Assembly: GCA_937890355.1 (NCBI GenBank)
Contig: CALACW010000006.1
Coordinates: forward strand, 1 to 31,761
DNA from: CALACW01 sp002431305
GTDB taxonomy: Bacteria; Bacillota; Clostridia; Oscillospirales; Acutalibacteraceae
Direction: 5' to 3'
DNA: 31,761 nt
A model generated the notes under the pieces. That model ran no database searches, was not told where the DNA came from, and was given only the letters and a program-made list of their open reading frames with translations. The translations under genes and the position numbers were made by a program. This document shows, one piece after another, positions 7,016 through 14,411 of the stretch; the stretch's first letter is position 1; each line of letters begins with the position of its first letter.

Positions 7016-7027
7016 GCATTATTTTTA

Positions 7028-8050
7028 TCAGGGTTTATAACATTCTATAATATGCGCGTCAGCGGACGAGACGGTGAATTTACCTTTACAGCAGTCGGGA
7101 ATTAAGAAATAATCGCCTGTTTTTACAATCTTTGAATATCCTTCTGACGTAATCTCAGCCTCTCCGCTTGTAACGACGTATACGCATGCACCCTTATTGA
7201 ACGTGTATTTACCGCCCGAGAGCGTAACTTTTCTCAGCGCGAAACTCGTCGTAATGTCGGAATCTATAAACGACTGATATTTGCATCCGTCGTTTTCGTA
7301 AATAGTTTTTCCGGTAAGAGGCAGAGGATAGCGTTTGTCCATATCGAAACACGATAGCGCGATATCCTTGTCAAGTCCTAAATACATCTCTCTGTCCGAG
7401 AGCCTGTAGTCACCGCACCAGCGTTCGGGCTGAATCGTGAAATCGGTCGGTTCCTGAACTTCGAGTAAAAGACAGCCGTAGCCTATCGCATGAACCATGT
7501 TTGCGGGAATGTAAATAACGTCGCCGGTCTTAACGTCGTAGCTTTCGAGAAGCTGTTCCATTGCGTTTTTATCTGTTTCGCTCAATTCGACAGCTTTTTT
7601 AAACTGTTCTAAGGTCGTGCCTTTTTTAAATCCATAGTAAATTTTCGCGCCCGGACGCGTCGCTAAAATAGTCCAGCACTCCTCCTTGCCGTAAGGGGAG
7701 TTGAAATACTTTCTCGAAAATCCTTTATCTGGATGAGTCTGAACGGGGAGACGGATTGCGGAGTCGAGAATCTTTGTAAGCACTCCGAGGTCGTCCCTGT
7801 CTCCGAGGAGTTCATTTTTATAAGTATTCAGAGCGTCATTTAAGTACAGATCGCTGTCCTTTATTTTTGAAACGCCCTCGTACGGGTCGGTGCTTCCCTC
7901 GTTAAGAGCGGTAACGGATGAAACAACCCACTCCTCGGGGTAATTCGAGTCCTCGGAGTCGTCGGAGAAAAACTGCGAGAACAGTTTTCCGCCCTTATAA
8001 ACTCTCCAGACTCTGTTTTTTTCAAAGAAAACCGGATAATCGTAAAACAT
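7028..8050 (-). CDS. class I mannose-6-phosphate isomerase-like protein (340 aa)
   Basis: This is a cupin-fold, zinc-dependent sugar-phosphate isomerase of the type I phosphomannose isomerase family, which interconverts mannose-6-P and fructose-6-P. The metal ligands are visible as Q104 and H106 (QTHPDK), a glutamate in KEECW (123-124) and H187 (PANMVHAIG). Length is normal for the short bacterial form. It starts 3 bases after the kinase stop, with its ribosome site AAGGTG inside the kinase's last codons, so the two are translationally coupled. As the last gene of the glycyl-radical operon it may act on an unusual sugar phosphate made by that pathway rather than on mannose-6-P; that is inference. 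Confidence 0.85.
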   Translation of the reverse strand: MFYDYPVFFEKNRVWRVYKGGKLFSQFFSDDSEDSNYPEEWVVSSVTALNEGSTDPYEGVSKIKDSDLYLNDALNTYKNELLGDRDDLGVLTKILDSAIRLPVQTHPDKGFSRKYFNSPYGKEECWTILATRPGAKIYYGFKKGTTLEQFKKAVELSETDKNAMEQLLESYDVKTGDVIYIPANMVHAIGYGCLLLEVQEPTDFTIQPERWCGDYRLSDREMYLGLDKDIALSCFDMDKRYPLPLTGKTIYENDGCKYQSFIDSDITTSFALRKVTLSGGKYTFNKGACVYVVTSGEAEITSEGYSKIVKTGDYFLIPDCCKGKFTVSSADAHIIECYKP

Positions 8051-8053
8051 GAT

Positions 8054-9325
8054 TTATTCACCTTGATATTTAATTAAATTCTGCGCTTCGTTTATATTCT
8101 TGAATATTCCCGAAGCCACGCCTGCGGTAAGAGCCGCGCCGAACGACGCTTCCTCGCTGTGAACGGGGATTTTTATATTGCATCCGAATTTTTCCCCCGC
8201 AATACGTTTGAGCGGTTCGTTTTTTCTGATACCGTTACCGCTGCCGACAAGGGACGCGCATTTATTGCCGGAGGATAAGAACATATCGTAAAGCTCATCG
8301 GTCATTCCGTTGAGAATTGCCAGGGCAATGTCGCCCAGCGTGAAATTACTTTCCGAAATATTCGTTATAGAACCTCTGACTGACGGATCGGAGCGCGTAC
8401 CGCAGAAGCGGGTGTCCGCAGTCAAATCGGTCGTAGTTTTTGTTTCTAATATTTTGTCAATGACGGGATATGCGTTTTTACCCGTGACGGAGGAAATAAG
8501 TTTTTCAAGCAGCGAGAACGCTCTGCCTCCGCACAGCGCCGCGCCGACTCCGAGATATCTTGTGCCGTCTAAGGGGCGAATTTCAATTGAATCCGAGCCG
8601 TCCGCAGAGTCCGTCGTAAACGAAATCTGACTGCCCGTACCGACGTTCAACAGCGCGCCGTTTCCTCTGACAGAACCTAAGAAGCTTGCCTGATTGTCTC
8701 CTATCGAACAGCATACGGGCGTTTTGCCTTTATAATATCCGACGGTTTCAAATTTTGATGTAACCGATGGAAGACGGGGATTGTCGACGGTAAACGAATT
8801 CGTTTTTACGTCGAATTTTCCGAGCGAGCCTGCGTTCGATATGTGCGTTTTAACTCCGGTTTCACCGGTAAGACGCATGGCGGTGTAGTCGCCTATCGTG
8901 ACGAGCTTTACCGCATTTCCGGGGATTAAAGAATTTAATTCATTATAATAATCCGTTGCGAGTCCGTAGCCTGCGGGCGCGCCGAAATGCTTTGAATATG
9001 TCGAATTCTTATAAGGCAGATCGGCTCTTGCATCCTGCCATATGTACAGCGGGCTTAATGCGTTTGCCGAAGAGTCAACGTATAAAATTCCGTGCATCTG
9101 ATTTGAAATTCCGATAGCGGAAACGTTATCATCGTAAATTTCGGTCAATATTTCTTCAATTGTCGAATATATTTTCTCGCACGACTGAATTTTCTCCCAT
9201 GTTTTGTCCGTTTTAATAAACGAGTCGTTAGGCTTTGTTACGCTTTTTAATATTTCTCCCGTTTCGGAGTCCGTGAGAACGGCGCATATGCTTGTTGTGC
9301 CTATGTCAAGTCCGATTAAATACAT
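8054..9325 (-). CDS. FGGY-family carbohydrate kinase, sedoheptulokinase-like (423 aa)
   Basis: This is an ATP-dependent sugar kinase of the FGGY family. The N-terminal phosphate loop is GLDIGTT (5-11), followed by GISNQMHGILY, a form that recalls sedoheptulokinases more than xylulo- or glycerol kinases. The C-terminal adenosine site is VGSGNGIRKN, and EASFGAAL closes the fold. At 423 residues it is shorter than the usual 480-520. It follows the glycyl radical enzyme by 10 bases (ribosome site AAGGAG) and precedes the isomerase by 3. Context suggests it phosphorylates the product or co-substrate of the radical enzyme. The exact sugar is not readable from motifs. Confidence 0.85.
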   Translation of the reverse strand: MYLIGLDIGTTSICAVLTDSETGEILKSVTKPNDSFIKTDKTWEKIQSCEKIYSTIEEILTEIYDDNVSAIGISNQMHGILYVDSSANALSPLYIWQDARADLPYKNSTYSKHFGAPAGYGLATDYYNELNSLIPGNAVKLVTIGDYTAMRLTGETGVKTHISNAGSLGKFDVKTNSFTVDNPRLPSVTSKFETVGYYKGKTPVCCSIGDNQASFLGSVRGNGALLNVGTGSQISFTTDSADGSDSIEIRPLDGTRYLGVGAALCGGRAFSLLEKLISSVTGKNAYPVIDKILETKTTTDLTADTRFCGTRSDPSVRGSITNISESNFTLGDIALAILNGMTDELYDMFLSSGNKCASLVGSGNGIRKNEPLKRIAGEKFGCNIKIPVHSEEASFGAALTAGVASGIFKNINEAQNLIKYQGE

Positions 9326-9335
9326 TTATATCTCC

Positions 9336-11660
9336 TTACATGCTCGTTGAGCCGGGATCGAGTCTCTTGATTATATCCTGCTGAATAGCGGGCGAGAGGT
9401 CGAGGAAGTTTACGAACGTGCCGTGAATTCTCATGATATAAACTCCGCTCGGTGCGTATTTCTTCGGATTTGCAAGAACTTTTCTTAAAATTTCCGCCGT
9501 TGTAACGTTTACATATAGGTAGAACGGTGAAACTTCGCTGTTAAGAGGATTGAAAAACAGGGGCTTTACAATCTTGTCTCTGAATTCGAGTCCCTTGCCC
9601 TCGTATGTTTCGGCTTTGAAATACTTCGGGTCGACTCCGAGGTGGGAGGCATAGCCGCCGCACATCTTGCAGAACGGGAGCTTCATGTTTGAAAGCATGC
9701 GGAATCCGAGTCCGTTCTCTGCGCTGCCGTAAAGCGGATCAACGCCGTAGCCGAGCATGTCTCTTGACGCTCTGCCGTCGGGGGTTGCGCCGACCCAGTA
9801 GCCGTAGAGCAGATGTGTTGAGGGGCTTGAAAAGTCGGGGCGGAAGTTGTTGCCGAGGTAGTTTTTGGCGTTTGATACCATATCGGCGACTTTTGAAGCA
9901 ATTTCAGCCGCTTCGTCATCGATTTTTTCAATGTTATTGCCGAATTTATCGGCGGAGAGTACGAATTCATGAAGTTCGTCGTAACCCTCGAAATTTTTAT
10001 TGAGAGCGTCTACGAGTACGTCCTCGTATTCGGGTTTTTCGGCGAGAATCTTATCAATGGCGGCAAAGCAGTCCGCGATAACGGCGGTACCGTGGATAAG
10101 GCATCCGCTTCCGTTATATTTTGTTCCCTGACGGTGAATGTCGCGCGTGTCGATACCGTTTTCCATACCGCCCATGAAGCAGGAGAGGAACGGAACTCTT
10201 AAATTCGAAATGGATTTAGAAGCGTTGTTTGCTGCCTTCGCCATTTCGTTTACAAAGAACTGAACGTTTTTATAGAAGTTTTCGCGTATGTGTTTAAGGT
10301 CGCTTTTTTCGATATCGGCAAGTTTTTTGCCCGTTATGGTCGAGTAACCGCCGGTGAGCGTGAGCTCAAGAATCTTGGGCAGGTTAAGCCAGCTGTTTGT
10401 CGTGTTTGCGTTGTCCTTGCCCATGATGAGGGGTTCCTGACAGCCTGCGATTGCGATATCCGGAAGGTCTTCTTTATCAACGCCCTTAGCCGAAAGAACC
10501 TCGAACAGTGAGTCGTCGTTGAACAGCGACGGCGTGAGAACGCCGGGGGAGAAGAAGAAACGTCCCATTTCCTCATAGAGTTTTTCGGGTGTGTTCTTAT
10601 GAAGTTTAACGGAAAGAATTGGCTGGGGGAGGTTCATGTCGTAGTACGCGTCGAAAAGAGCGTACGTAGTTTCGTTGGTAAGGTCGTTTCCGTCAACGTC
10701 GCGTCCGCTTACGATTATATTCTGCGAGATAGCCCAGCTTCTGTCGGCAACATTGAAAAATACAAGGAAGTGTTTGAACAGAGCCGCCGTCATTTCGCGG
10801 GAAAGTCCGTTTCTGTACGGCTCGAAAATTCTGTCCGCGTTTCCTACGGAGAATGCGAACGGGTTGGGAGTCTGCTCAAGACACATTATCTGCCACATGA
10901 GCAGGAACGACTGAATCGCCTCGTAGAGATTTTCTGCTCCGTAAGCCGGAACTTTCTCAAGCGTTTCAGCCATTAATTTAAGCTGTGCTTTTCTCTCGTC
11001 GGACGCGGTTTTCATCTGTTCGAGCGCGATATTTCTGTATCTGTCCGCAAGTACGAGAACACACTCGAGAGCGGCTGCGAATGCTTTATATCCATCTCCG
11101 TCCTTTTTGTTAAGAGTGTCAATCATCTCTTTAACGCCGTGCTTTAGGGCGTATCTGTAATCGGGAATGAGATGTCCCGTTACCTGCTCGACGAAGAACA
11201 CAACCTCGCTCGTGTATGTCTCACATTCGGCGTATGTTTTTGTCAAATCCTTAACGTATTTTGTCTGTGAAAATTCTTTTCTTACCTTTTCTATACGCTC
11301 TTTTGTAAATTCTTCGTTCGGCTCTATATCGCCGAAAACGGCGGAGGGGTCGCAGTATCCGCAGAATTCCTCAACCTTAAACGAGGGGTTGATGAGCGCG
11401 TAGCTCCTTGCGAATCCGTCGTCCTGCGTTCCCGCAAAAACGCGGTCGTCCTCTATGAAAAGAGGAATACGCGACACGATTTCCTTTAAAATAAGGGACT
11501 TTTTCATCTCTTCGCCGTATGAGGCGTATTTTTTGTCAAGCTCGCATCCCATTTCGGTTGCGAGAAACCATCCGTCGAGACGGTTTTTGCTTCTCTCAGT
11601 TTTAAACAGAGATTTAGCCATTGACGTAAGCTTTTCGCTTGTGTAGATATCGGTAAACAT
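9336..11660 (-). CDS. glycyl radical enzyme, diol-dehydratase-like (774 aa)
   Basis: This is a PFL-fold glycyl radical enzyme. The thiyl-radical cysteine and base are seen in GCQEP (C407, E409); the GCxEP form is typical of the dehydratase/lyase branch (glycerol dehydratase, CutC) and not of pyruvate formate-lyase, which uses adjacent cysteines. The glycyl loop is RIHGTFVNFLDLSP with the radical at G747, followed by the normal C-terminal helix. His before and Thr after the glycine are unusual; most families read RVAGY or RVSGY. AAAGGAG precedes the ATG. The activase gene lies 13 bases upstream, and a sugar kinase and a sugar-phosphate isomerase follow, pointing to C-O or C-C cleavage in a sugar or polyol. 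The substrate is unknown and I cannot match it to a characterised clade. Confidence 0.9.
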   Translation of the reverse strand: MFTDIYTSEKLTSMAKSLFKTERSKNRLDGWFLATEMGCELDKKYASYGEEMKKSLILKEIVSRIPLFIEDDRVFAGTQDDGFARSYALINPSFKVEEFCGYCDPSAVFGDIEPNEEFTKERIEKVRKEFSQTKYVKDLTKTYAECETYTSEVVFFVEQVTGHLIPDYRYALKHGVKEMIDTLNKKDGDGYKAFAAALECVLVLADRYRNIALEQMKTASDERKAQLKLMAETLEKVPAYGAENLYEAIQSFLLMWQIMCLEQTPNPFAFSVGNADRIFEPYRNGLSREMTAALFKHFLVFFNVADRSWAISQNIIVSGRDVDGNDLTNETTYALFDAYYDMNLPQPILSVKLHKNTPEKLYEEMGRFFFSPGVLTPSLFNDDSLFEVLSAKGVDKEDLPDIAIAGCQEPLIMGKDNANTTNSWLNLPKILELTLTGGYSTITGKKLADIEKSDLKHIRENFYKNVQFFVNEMAKAANNASKSISNLRVPFLSCFMGGMENGIDTRDIHRQGTKYNGSGCLIHGTAVIADCFAAIDKILAEKPEYEDVLVDALNKNFEGYDELHEFVLSADKFGNNIEKIDDEAAEIASKVADMVSNAKNYLGNNFRPDFSSPSTHLLYGYWVGATPDGRASRDMLGYGVDPLYGSAENGLGFRMLSNMKLPFCKMCGGYASHLGVDPKYFKAETYEGKGLEFRDKIVKPLFFNPLNSEVSPFYLYVNVTTAEILRKVLANPKKYAPSGVYIMRIHGTFVNFLDLSPAIQQDIIKRLDPGSTSM

Positions 11661-11673
11661 CTTATTTTCTCCT

Positions 11674-12378
11674 TTACGTTTTTATAATATTGAATCCGCT
11701 GTCTTTAAGCGAGGCGGTGAAATTATTAAATAATTCGTCGGAAACGAATCCGTCCGTTATCTCGTATGGGGAAGTCCATTTATCCTTTCCGAATTCGTGA
11801 TATTTTAATACTTCGAATGTAGCATTGCCTTTATCCGTATTTTCAAAAAGCTTTATAAATCCCGACGAATCGGTGTTTACGTGATTTATAAGCGGAATTC
11901 TTATATGAAGCTGTGAGCGTATTTTTAACAGTTTCATAATGTTTTCAATCGTTGTATCGTTGCGTACGCCCGTCCACTTTCTATGTTCCTCGGGGTCGTA
12001 ATGCTTTAAGTCGACTATAAGGAAGTCGATAAGAGGCGATAATTCGCACAGTCTCGGGTGAGAGCCGTTGTTTTCTATTGTCGTGTTAATCCCGTTTTCA
12101 TGAAGAAGCGTAAGAGTTTTCTTAAGTTCATCGAACTGAAGCGTGGGTTCACCGCCCGTAAACGTTACTCCGCCGTTGTCGAAAAACATCATACGGCTTC
12201 TCATAACCTCGTCGAGAATTTCTTCGGGCGACATTTCTTTGTCCTTTGAATTTACTCCTGCCATGCTTTCGGGATTAGAACACCATTTACATCGGAAGTT
12301 ACACCCCTGTGTGTGGTAAACAAGTCTGTTGCCGGGGCCGTCCTGTGAATAATTGAATCCTTTTTGCAGAATTTTCAT
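11674..12378 (-). CDS. glycyl radical enzyme activase, radical SAM (234 aa)
   Basis: This radical-SAM activase would install the glycyl radical on the adjacent enzyme. The cluster motif is CNFRCKWC (C26, C30, C33; CX3CX2C) and the SAM motif is TFTGGEP. The frame is open to 12420 with a TTG, but the promoter -10 box lies inside that extension, so the ATG at 12378 (MKILQKGF) is the start; its ribosome site is weak. At 234 residues it lacks the cysteine-rich ferredoxin-like insert of about 60 residues found in many activases of dehydratase-type enzymes, and so resembles PFL activase in layout. It is the first gene of the four-gene operon. Confidence 0.9.
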   Translation of the reverse strand: MKILQKGFNYSQDGPGNRLVYHTQGCNFRCKWCSNPESMAGVNSKDKEMSPEEILDEVMRSRMMFFDNGGVTFTGGEPTLQFDELKKTLTLLHENGINTTIENNGSHPRLCELSPLIDFLIVDLKHYDPEEHRKWTGVRNDTTIENIMKLLKIRSQLHIRIPLINHVNTDSSGFIKLFENTDKGNATFEVLKYHEFGKDKWTSPYEITDGFVSDELFNNFTASLKDSGFNIIKT

Positions 12379-12399
12379 ACGTATCACTGCTTTGTATAT

Positions 12400-12427
12400 T
12401 TTATCAGATAAATTATACAATTATAAT
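12400..12427. promoter_or_regulatory. overlapping palindromes at the glycyl-radical operon start
   Basis: On the minus strand, ATTATA-ATTG-TATAAT (12427-12412) is palindromic and includes the -10 box, and TTTATC-T-GATAAA (12412-12400) is a second palindrome at the probable transcription start. The position is that of a repressor operator. Both are AT-rich, so chance cannot be excluded. Confidence 0.35.
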
Positions 12428-12440
12428 ATGCCGATGTCAA
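12412..12440 (-). promoter_or_regulatory. consensus promoter of the glycyl-radical operon
   Basis: -35 TTGACA (12440-12435), a 17-bp spacer and -10 TATAAT (12417-12412): a perfect sigma-A consensus. It yields a leader of roughly 30 bases before the activase ATG. Confidence 0.9.
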
Positions 12441-12443
12441 TTG

Positions 12444-12477
12444 AATAAAATAATAAAGGAGCCGAAAAATCGACTCC
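12444..12477 (-). terminator. terminator of the deoxysugar/glycosylation operon
   Basis: On the minus strand, GGAGTCGA (12477-12470) pairs with TCGGCTCC (12465-12458), with one G-T pair and a 4-base loop, followed by T-rich sequence. It separates this operon from the glycyl-radical operon downstream. Confidence 0.85.
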
Positions 12478-12489
12478 GTATTAATTTAT

Positions 12490-13494
12490 TTAATTGTCCG
12501 CCGTGACTTTTTCCTTGTCCTGCGACTCCATTTTTTTAAGTCTCTGTGCGTCGGCTTTCGTAAAATTGAGTCTTTCCGACTCCACGACGAGCGGTCGGTG
12601 CATGACTCGTTTATTAATCGACAGTATGTACTCGCCGATAAATCCTATAAAGAAGAGCTGAACTGCTCCGAGGAACAGCATGCCTATGAGAATCGGCGCA
12701 GTGCCGGCGGGAAAACGATCCCAGTACATACATTTTAAAATAAGATAAATAACTCCTACTATAAAGCTTAATATTCCGATTCCGACGCCTGCGAACGTTG
12801 CAATTCTTAAGCCGATTTTTGTATACGACGTAATGCTGAGCATAGCTGCGTCGTAAAGGGAATAGAAATTGTTGTGTGTTTTTCCGGCTCTGCGTTTGGG
12901 CTGTTCGTATGGGATTTCCTTACGCTCAAAACCGAGTTCCGCGACGATCCCGCGCATAAACGGAATCGGGTCGTCGAGTTTTCTCAAAACCTCTATAAAC
13001 GCCCTGTCGTAGAGACCCGAGCCCGTAAAGTGCTCAATCTGCTCAACGTCGGACATCTTTTTTATAAGTTTATAATAGCACGTGCGAAGAAAACGCATAA
13101 TCGGGTTTTCCTTGCTTGCGGTTTTAATTCCTATTACTATTTTATATCCGTTTTCCCATTCGGCAAGGTATTTCGGTATAAGTTCGATGGGATCCTGGAA
13201 ATCACAGCACATCTGAATAACGCAGTCGCCCGTTACCTGCAAAACGCCGTAATATGGGGAGTTGAACTGACCGAAATTTCTCGCGTTGAATATAGCCTTG
13301 ATATGCTCGTTTTTTGAGCAGATATCGCGGAGTTCGTCTCTCGTTCCGTCGCGCGAATCATTATCGATAAAAACAAGCTCATAATCGTATTTGTTGCTGA
13401 GCTGATTTTCGAACATGTCGACGATAGCCTCGCTCATGGGAACGACGTTTTCTTTTTCATTATAACACGGAATCAGTACGCTTACTTTTTTCAT
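12490..13494 (-). CDS. GT2 polyprenyl-phosphate glycosyltransferase, CsbB/GtrB-like (334 aa)
   Basis: This is a DPM1/GtrB/CsbB-type enzyme: a cytoplasmic GT-A domain with LIPCYNEKENV, FIDNDSRDGT and CCDFQDP, followed by two C-terminal membrane helices (around IATFAGVGIGILSFIVGVIY and the FLGAVQLFFIGFIGEY region). Such enzymes transfer a sugar from a nucleotide to undecaprenyl phosphate on the inner membrane face. The chosen ATG overlaps the upstream stop as ATGA and starts MKKVSVLIP; an alternative ATG five codons earlier (13509) is possible. It is the last gene of the operon headed by the YfhO-like gene. The likely role is to load the CDP-sugar made by the preceding genes onto the lipid carrier. 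Confidence 0.85.
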   Translation of the reverse strand: MKKVSVLIPCYNEKENVVPMSEAIVDMFENQLSNKYDYELVFIDNDSRDGTRDELRDICSKNEHIKAIFNARNFGQFNSPYYGVLQVTGDCVIQMCCDFQDPIELIPKYLAEWENGYKIVIGIKTASKENPIMRFLRTCYYKLIKKMSDVEQIEHFTGSGLYDRAFIEVLRKLDDPIPFMRGIVAELGFERKEIPYEQPKRRAGKTHNNFYSLYDAAMLSITSYTKIGLRIATFAGVGIGILSFIVGVIYLILKCMYWDRFPAGTAPILIGMLFLGAVQLFFIGFIGEYILSINKRVMHRPLVVESERLNFTKADAQRLKKMESQDKEKVTADN

Positions 13495-14405
13495 TTTGAA
13501 TTCATCCAATCTATGGTTCTTCTTATGCCGTCCTCGAATGAAAGCGAGGGGGCGAATCCTGTATCTTTTTGAAGCGCGGAGATATCGGCGGCAAGATACA
13601 TTACCTGATTTTCGTTATAGGGAAGGTCGCCTATGCCTATTTTTAACTCAGGATTTACAGCGTCGCGCATTGCTTTTATGTAGTCGCAGAGCTGTCTGGG
13701 CTGTCCGCTTCCTAAGGGGTAAACGGCTCCGTCCCTGCCCTTTTCGCCTATGAGTCTGAACGCCTGCGCCGCGTCGTCGCAATGCAGAAAATCCCATGTC
13801 TGCTCGGCTTTTGTAAACGGTGCATATTCGCCGTTGAGCATTTTCGAAAGGCTTGACATGATTATCGAATTCGGGTTACCTTTCTGTCCGAATACACTCA
13901 GAATTCTGACCCAGCAGTGGCGGATGCCGAGCTGAGACGCATAAAGACGGCTTAACTTGCCCGATGTGTATTTTGCAATGCCGTAGCCGGTTACCGGATT
14001 TGCATGCGTGTCGGGCGTGAGCTTTTCGTTTGTCTCTCCGTACTCAGCCTGCGAGCCTGCGCCGACGAAACATTCGCATCCCGTTTTGCCCGCGAGAGTA
14101 ACTGCGTCGAGTGTGTATCTGATGTTGTCCGACTGCATGTATGCGGCATTCCTGTCGCCTCCGAACGTGCCAAGCCACGCAAAGTGGTAAAGCACGTCGC
14201 ACTTTTCGGTGATTTTTTCGGCTGTTTCTTTTAATTCCGAAATGTCTGCGTCAATCGCCGTTACAAGCGGGCTTTTGAAAAACTCGTCGTTTTTCTCCTC
14301 GCCCGGACGGCAGAGCGCGTAAACCTCGATATTATTTGAAATTAAATTTCTGATAAGAGCGGAAGCGATCATTCCCGTCGCGCCCGTTACGATTGCTCTT
14401 TTCAT
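13491..14405 (-). CDS. NAD(P)-dependent epimerase/reductase, YerF-like (304 aa)
   Basis: This is an extended short-chain dehydrogenase. The nucleotide-binding motif is GATGMIA (8-14) and the catalytic pair is Y141-x3-K145 (YGIAK). Its place after a YerE-like enzyme and CDP-dideoxysugar genes suggests it reduces the keto group of the branched CDP-sugar, as YerF does for yersiniose A. Alternatives are a CDP-abequose or CDP-paratose synthase-type 4-reductase (RfbJ/RfbS). It begins 6 bases after the upstream stop with a GGAGGAA ribosome site inside that gene, and overlaps the next gene by 4 bases. Confidence 0.75.
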   Translation of the reverse strand: MKRAIVTGATGMIASALIRNLISNNIEVYALCRPGEEKNDEFFKSPLVTAIDADISELKETAEKITEKCDVLYHFAWLGTFGGDRNAAYMQSDNIRYTLDAVTLAGKTGCECFVGAGSQAEYGETNEKLTPDTHANPVTGYGIAKYTSGKLSRLYASQLGIRHCWVRILSVFGQKGNPNSIIMSSLSKMLNGEYAPFTKAEQTWDFLHCDDAAQAFRLIGEKGRDGAVYPLGSGQPRQLCDYIKAMRDAVNPELKIGIGDLPYNENQVMYLAADISALQKDTGFAPSLSFEDGIRRTIDWMNSK

Positions 14406-14411
14406 AAAATA

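Noticed and set aside
12379..12420. N-terminal extension of the glycyl-radical activase from a TTG
   Set aside because: The promoter -10 box lies within it, so it cannot be translated from this promoter.
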